A stretch of 60,079 nt of DNA from Saccoglossus kowalevskii (GCF_000003605.2 NW_003105101.1:116983-177061), one strand, 5' to 3'. Counted from the stretch's first letter, positions 1 through 10,922 are shown. Translations and numbers: made by a program. The notes: a model not told the origin generated them from the sequence alone.

Positions 1-182
1 TTCGCTAGAAAATTAATTTTTGCTATTTTCATAAAGAATGATTCAGTTAAAATAAAATCCAGCCAATGTATCCTTTTCCTGTATTTTACATTCAACTCCC
101 CAAAATTCAGTGAAAATAAATTCCATATAACACACTAAAAAGTCTTTTTAGCGAAAATTAATTCCAGTGAAAATAAAGTATG
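1..182 (+). mobile_element. MITE family 1, copy 1 (cut by window start)
   Basis: The family has ends near ACTTTATTTTCGCTTGGAAT and its inverse, and an internal GATTCAGTGAAAATAAAATC followed by CATTCAACTC. About 170-200 bp, non-coding. This copy begins in the left arm and keeps the right end (ATTAATTCCAG..AAATAAAGTA). Confidence 0.75.
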
Positions 183-504
183 TTAGAGTGTCTGAATATG
201 TCTCCTTAGTAACCTAGGCTAATACCACAAAGAGTAAGTTGAAATTTTTAATGACAATAATACTAGTGTTAGAAATTATAAATTTTTATGTAAAGGCGAA
301 GTCAGCTGATAGCCATCTTGGAATTTAAGTTACACACCACTGTACTGTGGCTTGTTGTATGTATTAATCTTAACACATTTTTTTTTTTTTTAAATTTTTT
401 AAAACAGTGTCATTCCATTTTTTAGATCCGCTGTCGACTTTGTCGAGTGGAGCTTATCATACGAGTGATTGTCAGTCGTTGTAGTCCGTGTCAATGTTTT
501 ACTT

Positions 505-890
505 ATTCGACTTCTTGAAAACTACAAGCCTGGATGCTTTGATACTTAGTGTATATGTAGCTTGGGTGGACCATTCTTAGATTTGTTCATTTCATGTTGA
601 TATCTTTAATTCTCCAATTTTGATAAATATTTTTTTCATTTTTAGTAAAAAGTGATATTTTCGAGTTGTTAAAAATCACAAGTCTGATTGCTTTGATATT
701 ACATATATAGGTACTACATGTGGACCCCTCTCAGATTTGTTCATTTCATGATGATATTTTCAATTATCTAATTTTGATAAATATATTTGGTAAAAAGTGA
801 TATTTTCGAATTCTTGTTGAAAACGGCAAGTACAATTGCTTTGATACTATACATAATTATTGTTCATTTTCTAATGATATCTTCAGTTCT
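505..890 (+). repeat. Imperfect tandem repeat, period about 154 bp
   Basis: The block TTTGTTCATTTCATG recurs at 582 and 736, and a decayed third copy lies near 860. Each is preceded by GATTGCTTTGATA and followed by AATTTTGATAAATAT and AAAAAGTGATATTTTCGA. About 2.5 copies. Confidence 0.75.
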
Positions 891-916
891 TTAATTGAAA
901 TGTGCATTGCTAACAG

Positions 917-1002
917 TGGAGCTCTCAGCCAAATGGCTGCTTGTTCAATTTACCCAAAGCTTTTTTTCCTGTTTCAATATCATCACCATAATTATTGAGA
1001 AT
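917..1002 (+). CDS. PARPBP: Candidate upstream exon of the PARPBP-like gene
   Basis: A TAACAG acceptor (911-916) and a consensus GTAAGT donor (1003-1008) bracket an 86-base open segment reading ELSAKWLLVQF...TIIIEN. It ends in phase 0, which matches the next exon at 1246. Its position fits the short helix before the GDFDVDTSDV stretch of the next exon. Similarity to PARI at this place is weak, so it could be chance. No convincing initiator ATG exon was found in 1-900. Confidence 0.35.
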
Positions 1003-1245
1003 GTAAGTAAAAACAATCTTTCCGAAAAACAATGCCATATTGAAACTGCAGTGATCTTCTTGTTCAAATATCGCTTTTTGTGAGATTTCAGTATGTTAGA
1101 TATTGACATATAATATATAAGGTGAACAACCAGGTAATTGTTTTTGACTCTCTAACTAAATAAGCACAATGTTAGCATTTCTTTGTTCCTGAAATGTTTT
1201 TTTTTTCATCATACTAAATAACCACATTCATTTGTTTTTTAACAG

Positions 1246-1507
1246 GACAGTGGTGATTTTGATGTGGACACCAGTGATGTTTTACAGACTGCAAAAACAA
1301 TCATGAGAATGAAAATGGGATCAAATACTCTGAATACTGATGAGAACAGAATTGCTGAAATAAAGACAATGTACCATGAATATTTAGTGAAATGTAACAG
1401 TGCTGACATGGCAGACGTTTACCATCACATTAAAACATACTTACAGGAAGATGTTACTGCGAAAAAACAAATACATTTTGATTGGTGGAACTAAAACAGA
1501 ATTAGAG
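1246..1507 (+). CDS. PARPBP: PARPBP-like exon A (with apparent frameshift)
   Basis: The acceptor is AACAG at 1241-1245 and the donor GTAAGA at 1508. It reads DSGDFDVDTSDVLQTAKTIM and onward as an acidic helical stretch, resembling the N-terminal part of PARI. In the assembled bases the frame hits TAA at 1492-1494, 13 bases before the only good donor. Reading one base later after the A6 run 1462-1467 continues open to that donor and ends in phase 0, exactly the phase of the exon at 1667. This points to one extra A (assembly error or real mutation). Confidence 0.75.
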
Positions 1508-4500
1508 GTAAGACTATTTGTCATCCTGAAAGTCTGTGTTTTCTTGATCTTATGACAGTGACTGAGTAGGAAAACAAAAACAAAAAAATACATTGTTGAG
1601 AGAGTGGGTTGATTTGATTTTATATTTTCTTGTGTAATTATTTATATGAAATTATTTATATTTCAGCAAAGTTTTATACAGCTTCTTTGTGGTGATCATG
1701 AAGTTGCTGTGGTAACCGTTGAAACGCCACTGGAGGAGAGTAACAACAAGCCATCAGGCATTGAACTACTCTTTGATAGACAGCCATGGTCTCAGTTAAA
1801 CCTCTGTTCGTCCTGTAGTAAATCTTCCCAAATGCCTGCTACTGAGGTAAGCTCTCGTAATTTATTTATAGGTTATGATTCTTCTGAGAACTGTTTTTGT
1901 GATGCTGCCCTCTATAGTCTTATGAGGAGGACCTAATCGATCCCACAGTTAAAGGGGAACTGCTCAATCCCATGGATTGCACCACATGCTCATTGGTAAT
2001 TAACTCTGCCTCTGTCCACTAAGTAAATGAATGCTTATTATGCTCGCTTACTCAAACTGTGATTGACAGGCATTTTGCATATATTAGCCGCCATTTTAAA
2101 CACAGGATTTTTACTTGTCGCGGCATGTTTCCACCGAAAACAACAACATTTATACATCAAAAGCCCAACCAGATGAGTGTAATCGCTAGAGTACATATTC
2201 ATGCCCCCATAGAAATGTATTTGGAATCATAGCTTGATTGAAACATCATAAATGGCACATTTCCCGAAGCTCCCCCCACAATGTGAGCGGCTTGGTTCGA
2301 ATTAGCCTACTAATTGCGGTGGCCATCTTGCCCCTATTTATAGTATTGGTTCTCTTTTAATTGCTGCTACAACACTAATCAGGAATGCCAACTAATGCAA
2401 AATACTTTATTTTTGCTACTTTCACTGAGAGATGATTCAGTGAAAATAAAATCCAGCGAATATAACTTTTTTCCTATATTTTACGTTCAATTGTCTTTTT
2501 TAAGTATACACCACTTAAGTAAAAGGACTTTACAATCTAAAATTAATTCTAGAGAATATTAAAAAAGTTATTTTTTCTCCCAGGTGTTTGTCAGAAGAGT
2601 GATATTTGCATACTTGACGTTATTGGTCAATTCTAGAAATGAGATTGCTTTAGCCAGGTGTTTGAACATACCAGACAGGGAGCTGGACCATCTAGCTTTT
2701 ACAGCATTAAAGAAAATGGCTAAAGAAAAAAATATGCCAATGTTTCAGGTAAGCTGTTCTTTTATTTTTGCATTATTCAGTTTTAAACAAGGGAACAGGG
2801 GCGCAGCGCCCTCATGTCATGCGCCCCCCTTACCCCTGGGGAGTAGATCCTCTGGCAACCATAAAATTGTGAATGACCAAGGATCACATGTGACCTGTCT
2901 GATAGTAATTTTGACCCCAAGGAAGCCATAGAATGCTCTATTTTAACTTAGAATTATCAAAAACTCCACACCCTGGTAGGGAGAACCCTATCTGCCCCAC
3001 TTGGTGGCGCCGCTGTATTGCTAATATGGTTCAATTAATCAAGTCTGAAAGGTATGATATCATAGTTTTGAAAGACTTGGTAAGTTCTTAGATCAGTGGA
3101 TTCTTTTAGCTGACTAACTTAGAATATTGTTGCATATCAAAACATGTTGGTACCATCATAATTGCAACAAATCAATGGATAATTCTTTAAATCATGAATA
3201 CTTTCTAATTTATCACAACTTGTAACATACAAAAGAAATACTTTGCAAATACCATGCTCTAGTTCATATTTTGGAGAAAGGATCATATTTTTGGCCTCCG
3301 TATTTACTCCAAAACTTTGCCTGCCGCAAAAAACGAACGATTTGATTTTGAACTCTAATTTCTTTATTTCGTAGCTCACATCGATCGGCCGATTTTCGAC
3401 AAAGGAATATTGCTTTTGAATACCCTCACTTAATCAAAATTACCTATCATCAAATGTGTACAGCACATTATTAAGCATGGAAATATCCCCAAAATACTTT
3501 CGCGTTTGTCGAATCCCACGTGATGTTTGACGCGACTACGACGCTATGACCTTTGTTTGTTCTGTTTTTACGTTCGATTTCACGCTTAACGCGTGATTCT
3601 CGCATGTACGGAAAATGGTCTATTGTGACCAATAACAGATTCTTTTTTACCTTGCAGACTGCCATCTCATTTGTGATGAAAATACGTATCAAATGTGCAA
3701 TAACAGACGATCCATTGTCTCCTTATGTCAAAGGAATGAATGAATTTGTTAATATGATACAAAAATTACAAATAATCATAGAGGAAGATCCAGATACAAG
3801 GTAAAATATTGCTTCAACTACTTTAGAATACTTATTTTTCGCTTGGAATCGATTTTCGCTGGAGGAATGATTCAGTGAAAATAAAATCCAGCGAACATAC
3901 CTTTTTTCCTATATTTCACATTCAACTCGTCAAAAATCAGTGAAAATAAATTCCAAACAAAATGCCCAAAAAGTATATTCAGTGAAAATTAATTCCAGCT
4001 AAGGCTGGGGGGAAAAATTAAAATTCTTTTTTTCCATTAGATTTGTGTGATTCTCAAAGAATTGTAAGTGAGATCATTGATCGGAGAGAAGAAATGAAAT
4101 AAAATTGTATTCCATGTTGTATTCCATAACCTTGTTTCTATTCTGCGCGAGACTTCAGTACTTTGATCATCATACTCCCACAAAAATGTAACTTGGATTT
4201 GTTATGCGGCGGGTGGTAAAAAAATGAAGATAAAAATAATATTTTTTTACCATTTTTTTGCGCTTACAAGTCGGCGGGCGCGAGAAATTATGCTGAAATA
4301 AAATTATATTTTTATTTCATTTTCGGCTTCTGTTCATTTGGCGGGTTCGCGAAACAATGGATAATAAAAGTCTGGCCTAAAATAAAGTATTTTTTACACT
4401 ACTAAAATATCAATGAATTTGGGCATTGTAACAGTTACAGGGAATCTATGTAGAATATAAATGTGTACTTGATTGAACCGGTCATATTGATGTCATATGA

Positions 4501-7500
4501 TGCTTCATTATATATACACATGGCTAATATGGTAGAACTGGTTTGTGTGCACACTCAACTGTTATTGTTGTAAATAGTGTGCCCTCTTAACAGGAATGAT
4601 TTTGTAGGAATCCTGAATCAAAATTGTACGAGTATATGTAAGTGATTGAGGCACACACTTAAATGTTGTAGCACCTGATTTTTTTTTTAGTTTTACACTT
4701 GTCTTGTTTATGAAATGTGAATTTTATTTTACCAAATTACGAATTGCATGACTATAGTCAAATGACTACATCAATGTACAATTTTCTGTTTCTATATATA
4801 TACTATAGTTGCATCACAGCAAATCAGTGGCATCTGGGCACACTGGTTGTAAAATCATTTGTCACTTGGATGGACATGCCTCTAGCTTTGCTCTTATTTG
4901 TAAACTTAGAATGAGTGATTTATTGTAAACTAAGATTCTTTAGGGTCTCTGGAAATTAACCATATTAAAGTTTCTAATCACTCCTCATTAATCCTTTGAT
5001 ATGAAAACTTACCAGCTACTTGGATTTCACCTCAAGTTAAACTTATTTGTAATTGATAAAATGTGTGATTAAACAATATTTTGTTTTCTGGACCATAGAG
5101 CATAAGGACAAATATGTAAAATATAGGAGTACCGTAAAATCTGTATTAAAAGCCGCATCCCTAATAGAAGTCGCACCCATTCTTTTTGAATAATTGAGAA
5201 CAAAAAATTCATCATTTCTCATATGTGTAGGTGCTCCAATAGAAGCCACATTTCCTCTGTTGCATTGTAACATTTTAATAGAAGCCAGGGTTTCTAATAC
5301 AGATTGTATAGTAGGTGATCTGTAAAAAAAAATCCAATCAAGACCACAAGTCTATAAAACATATTTTAATAAAGTTTCTTAGGCTGTTGCCTTACGCAGG
5401 TTTGACTGTACAGAAGTTTGATTGTGGATTTTAGTATCAAATCTGATTTCAAAAGTTCAACAGCTTCAGCAATTGTGCCAATAAAGCCAAAAAACAGAAG
5501 AATATTTTTAAAATATTTGTGTTTTCTTTATTAATTTTGTTTCAGTTCAAGTTTGAGAAGAGTTCTAAATGTCATCAAGAATACGATATGTAAATCAAAT
5601 GATGTGAAGTTGAGGAAATCCAGTGTAGAGGCGGTAACTAGGAAACTACATGATGAGATTGATCAGTTAATTGTCACAAATAAGAATGCCAACTCAAAAC
5701 AAAGCCCTCAAGTTGTAAGTAATATTCAGGAATTTTGAGTATCTGCATAATTGTTGCTAAAAGGGTACTGTACTGCAGAACTGTTTCTATGTAAACAACT
5801 TGGATATGCTGGTGTCAATTGACAAGGGTGTTTCTCAGTTGATTATATATATATATATACAAGCCAGAATTTGATGCGTTAACAAACTTTGACAAACAAG
5901 CTGCTCTCTGATTGGTCTATTAGGCCAAAAAAACAAAAAACAACTTATATTGCCCTCAAGTTGGGAAAATTGGGTCGGTCGGTCGTTTTTGTTGTTTTTC
6001 TTTAAACTCGTGAAAACTAAGTGTGTCGTAAATAGCCAAGGTGTGTGGGGATAAAAAAAAACGCAACCCGATATTTCATATTTTTCAGTCGGTCGATTTT
6101 GCTATAAAGAAATTACAATTTAACAGTCTGCACCAGATTTATTCCAGTTTTGCGTAATATTGGTTTAGATAGATTACCACTACAATCTGTCATTCTGTGA
6201 ACAACTCCTTGCTGCTATTAGAAATATTTGGAGTTTGATATTTTGAGGCTATCGAAGTAATTCTTCTCAAAAATGAACAAGTGAATATTTCATTGCTATC
6301 TGGCTTGTGAAAATGTCTCACAAAGTTAAAATGATTCACAATATCTTATTTTTATATTATTTTTTGGGGAACTCGAAAACTTTTAGATCTTGGAGGTGAA
6401 TCTATTGCCACTAAAGCAGAGACAAATTTAGCCACCGGAATGAGCTCAGTTTTGCATCTTGTGTTTCATGGTTGTTATTCAATCACTATAGATTCCAGAT
6501 TTGATTTATTACTTTTCTGTTATTAAAATGAAAATATATTCTATTTTCTAGTCTGTTTCTAATGGAGGTAGCATCGCTGGACGCCAGAGTATTAAACTTT
6601 TGCGCTTACTGTTAGACCATGAATGTTGCCAAGATATTGGTAATAATTCAGTCTCTGTGCTGAGTGATTGTTATTCCAGTCAGAAAACACCAATAAGATT
6701 CCCCTCACTTTTATCACAATTTAGGTAAGCTATGTCACTTACATCGGTGGTCATTGTTAATTGTAGAAAACTTTACTAACGCTTTTCTACTTAAAGGGGC
6801 ACTTCCAGTTGAGCCTAATCTCACAACAAATTTACTTTCTGGATTAAAATTACAATGGATAACAAAAGGTAGATTAACTTTGAAAACAACATAAACAATA
6901 GTGTCCCATGATTCGTTGGTTCAATCCCTGGGATTGAGCGGGTTCCCCTTTAAAGTATTACAAATTGATGCACTGAATCATGTTGGACCCATAGTGGTGT
7001 ATACAACACATAAAAATATAGCTGAAATTTGAGCATGTACCTTGCGATCACTGTAGCATTTTAAAGTTGCACTTTGACAGCATTCCGAGTTTTATTGGCA
7101 TATTGGAATTATGTGAAATATTTGATGGTCTAAATCTGTGCAAATTGTGAGAAATGAATAATAAAAATATAAATTTTATGATTATTTCAGTTATTTTATT
7201 GAATACTGTTCCAACATGTGTTGATTTACACACTCACTCCAGGCTACAGTGATTTAAAACCAGGCAGAATCCTGACTGATTGTGTGTTTTGTTTTCCCAG
7301 AAATTTATGGAAATTCAGGCATGATGCTTAAAGGATGGTGGTCGTTGCATGAATTTCATGTAAATAAACAATGTATTTTTACACACATTGTATACGTCGC
7401 TATGAGTCCCATATCGAACATGAATCGGCGTAACGACCACTGCCCTTTAAGACCCAAATTAAAACTATGAATTCTCTCAGAATGCAATTTCAACACCATA

Positions 7501-9803
7501 CAGAAATGAGCAGCTATCTTGGTGGGATGTCTCATGTCTAGCTCTGTGTCAAATGAAAAAAATCCTGTTTCACTGCACAAAATGTGTGCTGTGCATTTAA
7601 TTAATTAATTAATCACAACAGTATTTTGGGGCCACAAACTAAGACTACTGTACAATATATTTTCGCTTGGAATTAATTGTTGCTATTTTCGTTGAAGGAA
7701 TGATTCAGTGAAAATAAAATCCAGCGATTGTACTTTTTTTTCCTATATTTTACATTCAACTCATCAAAAATCAGTGAAAATAAATTCCATACAAAACACC
7801 CAAAAAGTTCTTTCAGTGAAAATTAATTCCAGCTAAAATAAAGTAGTTTACAGTAGTTTGAATGAACTATATCTGTGGTCCTCACTAGAATCACTATTAT
7901 GGTGTATAGGATTATTTTATACATTTCCTGGTGAAATAAACAAACTAAATTCTGCTATAAATGACACAGAATCGCTATGTACGAATTAACACAATTTGCA
8001 TATTACCATTTCTTAGTTAATGTTTGTTTCAAATATACAAGTGGTGTAGCTGTAACTTGAATTGTTAATATTTCTATACTACTTCATAGATCTCCTGATC
8101 AGTGTTCTCCAGATGAACCAGAAAACCAGACACTGATTGAAAGAGTTTCCCTCAAGGTCAACAAGCCTCAGGTTAGCAGTGTTATTATTCACTTCCTGGT
8201 CGTCATCACTCAGGTGGAATATATCAGTGTAACTTTGCACAAGATGGGGTCTACATGTCTTTTATTAATCGGGGGAAAAAACAATCTGAACAAACAGTAC
8301 CAGCTGTGATTGGTACATGTGTGCACAGAAAGCAAATCACAATAATCATACTACGATGGGTAGTTGGATACCTTGGTTTATGCAAAGGACTTGGGTCTGT
8401 GTTTTCCATCTATTTAGCTTTACCTGGTAGGGTAAACAATTGTATTGCCAAATTTTTTGACTAGTAGTTAAAAATAGGAAGGAAATATTTCATAATTTAA
8501 AAGGTGACGTGGTCATCTGAGCAATAAGTTTTAGTTGAGTCAAAGCACATTTTGAAAGAACCTGTCAACAAACTAGCTATTCTCTGATTGGTCTGACTGT
8601 CAGGTGTAATGGTTGGGTAGCCAATCAGACACAGTCTTGTATGTAGCTTTGTATTGAATCATAATCAATGGATTTAGAGACCTGTACTAATAATGCTTTC
8701 ACTAAATGTCTGTTATGAGCAAAGTATTTGGGAAATTCTGGGTCTGTCTAATCAAGGAAAATCAGAACTTTTTCATGTATATTCAACATATCACTTGCTA
8801 GATGTTTTTCCCCCTCGCTCATTTAGACTATCGGTTGAGGCTTTCAGTAGGTGGTGTTAAATACCTGAAAATATTCTTGAAATATGGAATTAGTAAATAC
8901 TATTATACATCTGTCGCCGTAGCGGCATAAGTTACAGTGTGCCGTAATTTTGCGGTATTTACGGGTATTTTCATCCTACCAAATATGGAATTATTATTAC
9001 GGGTGTAAGCGTCCTCTAATAAAACAAACCATGGTTTGACCAGACTCCACACAAAGAAGTTCGCTGATTCTGTGTCTAAACTTTAATTTCGTCATTCCCA
9101 TGATGTATCCTTGGTAGGATAAGATATATAATAATAAGGCTATTATGAGGATACCTCAAAGTATGCACTTAGGCAGTACGCCGTGGCGGGAGTATCGATC
9201 AATGCGCAGCGGAGGTCATTACTCCTGCTGTACTGCATACGTTGAGGTATCCTCAAAATAACCTCATATTAATATTAATTGTTGTCTTTTTGTGAGTGGT
9301 TGGTCTCATGATTGCTGCCAACTTTTGTCAATCATTCTGTTTTAGACTCTTCATTAATGATGTGCTTATATATTGAATTACAGAGTTCATTCCAACAAAT
9401 CAGTCACCAATCTTGTATGGCATGGGCTGATGAAGACATGCTGAAAAAACCAGCACTGGATCCTCTGATGATATACCAAGATGCCCCACTGTCTGCCACG
9501 CATGATGTCACCAGTGATGTCACAGCCAATAACATAAAAAACACTAAAGAAAGTTTTCTAATTGTGAAAAAACAAAAAGATTTGAAAAAGAGAATTCTTG
9601 AAGAAATTGGAGATGATGAAATTGAAATTGAGGAACCACCGGTCGAAAATGCTAAAAAAAAATCCAAAAAGAATAAAGAAGTCAAGACTAACATTGTTAA
9701 AGAAAGTAAATCCAAGAAAACTAGTAGTGTTACGAGGAATAGAAAGAAAGCTATGCCATTACAGAAAGGACAGAAACAAATGACACAGTTCTTCAGGCTC
9801 TAA
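1246..9803 (+). CDS. PARPBP: PARPBP/PARI-like PCNA-interacting partner (gene, 5' end incomplete)
   Basis: Joined exons 1246-1507, 1667-1846, 2584-2748, 3658-3800, 5546-5714, 6552-6724, 8090-8171 and 9384-9803 give about 530 codons once a one-base slip near 1462 is allowed for. All junction phases agree. PARI is a nuclear protein with a UvrD-helicase-like fold without helicase activity; it binds PCNA and RAD51 and restrains homologous recombination. Diagnostic stretches are LLVNSRNEIALARCLNIPDR (exon at 2584), YVKGMNEFVNMIQKL (3658), the GRQSIKLLRLLLD segment (6552) and the C-terminal QKQMTQFFRL PIP box. The C-terminal exon is Lys-rich, as in the family. Vertebrate PARI is near 580 residues, so only a short N-terminus is missing. 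The gene is convergent with the glutamate receptor gene. Family assignment is from remembered similarity, not a search. Confidence 0.85.
1667..1846 (+). CDS. PARPBP: PARPBP-like exon B
   Basis: TTTCAG acceptor, GTAAGC donor, 60 codons, phase 0/0. It encodes QSFIQLLCGDHEVAVV followed by a Ser/Cys-rich stretch ending QMPATE. The start aligns with the short FLSG-like segment of vertebrate PARI; the rest is probably a poorly conserved linker. Confidence 0.75.
1949..2360 (+). mobile_element. Possible MITE family 5 (TTAAAGGGGAAC ends), copy 1
   Basis: Starts TTAAAGGGGAACTGCTCAAT-CCC and ends GGTTCTCTTTTAA, a 12-bp imperfect inverted repeat. The start block recurs inverted at 6963. Confidence 0.5.
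2400..2562 (+). mobile_element. MITE family 1, copy 2
   Basis: Left end ATACTTTATTTTTGCTA, then GATTCAGTGAAAATAAAATC. The right arm is shortened and diverged. It ends about 20 bp before the acceptor of PARPBP exon C. Confidence 0.75.
2584..2748 (+). CDS. PARPBP: PARPBP-like exon C (most conserved block)
   Basis: CCCAG acceptor, GTAAGC donor, 55 codons, phase 0/0. It encodes VFVRRVIFAYLTLLVNSRNE and then LNIPDRELDHLAFTALKKMA. The LLVNSRNE...LNIPDR combination is the stretch of PARI that resembles UvrD-type helicases, and it is the strongest evidence for the family call. Its acceptor lies only about 20 bp from the end of a MITE copy. Confidence 0.9.
3270..3640 (+). repeat. Interspersed repeat family 7, copy 1
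   Basis: Shares CATCAAATGTGTACAGC, TTGTCGAATCCCACGTGATG and GACCTTTGTTTGTTCTGTTT with 19340-19660. Ends just before PARPBP exon D. Confidence 0.7.
3658..3800 (+). CDS. PARPBP: PARPBP-like exon D
   Basis: CTTGCAG acceptor, AAG/GTAAAA donor, 47 codons plus two bases. It encodes TAISFVMKIRIKCAITDDPL then YVKGMNEFVNMIQKLQIIIE, which matches the 'V.GL..F..FI.KL' helix of PARI. An interspersed repeat shared with 19.4 kb lies immediately upstream and a MITE starts about 28 bp downstream. Confidence 0.85.
3829..4003 (+). mobile_element. MITE family 1, copy 3
   Basis: Starts about 28 bp after the donor of PARPBP exon D, with left arm TTCGCTTGGAATCGATTTTC, the common internal block and right arm AATTAATTCCAGCTAA. 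Confidence 0.8.
4027..4380. mobile_element. MITE family 4, copy missing one end
   Basis: Inverted relative to the 53592 copy: shares ATTTGTGTGATTCTCAAAGA, GATCATTGATCGGAGAGAAG and GTCGGCGGGCGCGAGAAATT, and ends AAAAGTCTGGCCTAA. The first 80 or so bases with the other inverted repeat are absent. Confidence 0.85.
5141..5302. mobile_element. Possible short inverted-repeat element
   Basis: CTGTATTAAAAGCCGCATCC at one end, and AATAGAAGCCAGGG with TTTCTAATACAG at the other, are inverted relatives. AATAGAAGYC is repeated inside. Confidence 0.45.
5546..5714 (+). CDS. PARPBP: PARPBP-like exon E
   Basis: TTTCAG acceptor and consensus GTAAGT donor. One base completes the split Ser codon from exon D, then 56 codons. 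It encodes SSLRRVLNVIKNTICKSNDV and continues as a basic helical segment (KLHDEIDQLI). The family has a similar helix before its variable central region. Confidence 0.8.
6552..6724 (+). CDS. PARPBP: PARPBP-like exon F
   Basis: TTTCTAG acceptor, AG/GTAAGC donor. It reads SVSNGGSIAGRQSIKLLRLL then LDHECCQ and ends RFPSLLSQFR. The 'CGR.(S/T)(I/V)K.L..LLD' pattern and the terminal Phe-Arg split codon agree with PARI. The longest open stretch is under 60 codons, so simple ORF length would miss it. Confidence 0.85.
6791..6963 (-). mobile_element. Possible MITE family 5, copy 2
   Basis: Left TTAAAGGGGCACTTCCAGTT, right GAGCGGGTTCCCCTTTAA. The right edge including TCAATCCCTGGGATTGAG is the reverse complement of the start of copy 1. 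Confidence 0.55.
7328..7450 (-). mobile_element. MITE family 3, copy 1
   Basis: Ends TTAAAGGATGGTGGTCGTTG and ACGACCACTGCCCTTTAA are inverted repeats. The interior holds TACGTCGCTATGAGTCCCAT, shared with the other copies. Confidence 0.8.
7650..7845 (+). mobile_element. MITE family 1, copy 4
   Basis: Nearly full length: left TTTTCGCTTGGAATTAATTG, right AATTAATTCCAGCTAAAATA with AAGTAG. The two ends are inverted copies of each other over about 25 bp. Confidence 0.85.
8090..8171 (+). CDS. PARPBP: PARPBP-like exon G
   Basis: ATAG acceptor, CAG/GTTAGC donor, 82 bases. The first base completes the Arg codon begun in exon F, giving FR/SPDQCSPDEPENQTLIE, then RVSLKVNKPQ. The FRSP.Q junction is shared with vertebrate PARI. 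Confidence 0.8.
8905..9290 (+). repeat. Interspersed repeat family 6, copy 1
   Basis: Shares ATTTTCATCCTACCAAATAT and GTAAGCGTCCTCTAATAAAA with 47012-47260. The right half is itself an inverted repeat: TATGAGGATACCTCAAAGTA near 9143 against TGAGGTATCCTCAAAATAAC near 9243. Confidence 0.7.
9384..9803 (+). CDS. PARPBP: PARPBP-like last exon with C-terminal PIP box
   Basis: TACAG acceptor and stop TAA at 9801-9803. After a Ser/Gln-rich start it encodes an acidic patch (EEIGDDEIEIEE) followed by a long Lys/Ser-rich basic tract, probably nuclear localisation. It ends in QKQMTQFF-RL, a textbook PCNA-interacting peptide (Q-x-x-M-x-x-F-F, codons 9771-9794) at the very C-terminus, where PARI has it. 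Confidence 0.9.
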   Translation, partial: SSFQQISHQSCMAWADEDMLKKPALDPLMIYQDAPLSATHDVTSDVTANNIKNTKESFLIVKKQKDLKKRILEEIGDDEIEIEEPPVENAKKKSKKNKEVKTNIVKESKSKKTSSVTRNRKKAMPLQKGQKQMTQFFRL

Positions 9804-10340
9804 TGACCAGACAATTAATTCAATTTCTGTGTTGCAATTGTTTTATACACGCATTCTTGCCATAGAAACATTTTTGAGTTCTTGTGCACCAGGATGAGTT
9901 TCAGCATAGTTAAGCTGCTAATTAAATTAGTTTAGATGTAAAAGCAAATATCTCAAACAAGCAAAATATCACAAGTACTACAATTATCAGATTTATGAAT
10001 TGTGATTCTATTTGTTAATAAGGTGACAAAATATAAAGAACTTTTGATGTGTCATATAAGTTTGCATGGTATATTTAAGTTTGGGAAGTAATTTCTTGTC
10101 TATCAGTTTTTGGATTCTGAACTATATACAGAGTAGAGGTTTAACAATTAAGACAAGTTTTATTCTGAGAGTTTGATTTTCTTTGAATCTTAAACACCCC
10201 ACATTCTCACTTGAGAATTCAGAAAGTAGATTGACTCTCTGGATGTTTTGGTACACCTGTTTAAGCATTCATGTCATTACCAAAAATGTTGTTGAGGGTA
10301 AATAAACATAAATTTGTACCATTTCAGAATAAAAATCTGA
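9804..10340 (+). other. Probable 3' UTR of PARPBP-like gene with poly(A) signals
   Basis: AT-rich sequence after the stop codon without coding potential. Two AATAAA hexamers (10301-10306 and 10328-10333) are the best poly(A) signals. The position of the cleavage site is inferred. Confidence 0.4.
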
Positions 10341-10719
10341 CATTGGTAAATTTGTTACTATTTAATCTAATCATGTGTATAATTTTAAATTAGATTTATT
10401 CTCAAGATTTAATATTTGAGCCAATAGTCCTCCTTGTGTTGGTGGTGCTCTTGAAACAAGTTTGGAGTGAGTTGACTACAATTTTGTTGATTTTTAAAAT
10501 ATGTTAAACTGTATAATTTTATTAGATATTTATTGAAAATTTTTATGTCAAAATTGTTACTGCCATTATATAATTTCTTTTTATTTAATGAAATTTTTAA
10601 TCAAATATTGTGAGTTAAGGTCTATGATTGCACAAAGCATGGTTCACTTTACCCACAATGCTTGTATACTACAGTATACTTGGGAGAATTGAATGGGGGG
10701 ACTCACACACTTTGTACTG

Positions 10720-10922
10720 CAAAATATTTTATTTTCGCTTGGAATTAATTATCGCTATTTTTGCTGAAGGAATGATTCAGTGAAAATAAAATCCAGCAAA
10801 TGTACCTTTTTTCCCAATATTTTACATTCAACTGGTCAGAAATCAGTGAATATAAATTCCATACAAAAAACCCCAAAAAGTCTTTTCAGCAAATATTATT
10901 TCAAGCTAGAATAAAGTAGTTT
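10720..10922 (+). mobile_element. MITE family 1, copy 5
   Basis: Full-length copy in the convergent intergenic region, with left end TATTTTATTTTCGCTTGGAA and right end AGCTAGAATAAAGTAG. Confidence 0.85.

Noticed and set aside
6920-6955. GGTTCAATCCCTGGGATTG resembling a tRNA 3' half or SINE head
   Set aside because: It is the end of an inverted-repeat element shared with 1949; no tRNA fold or pol III boxes in order.
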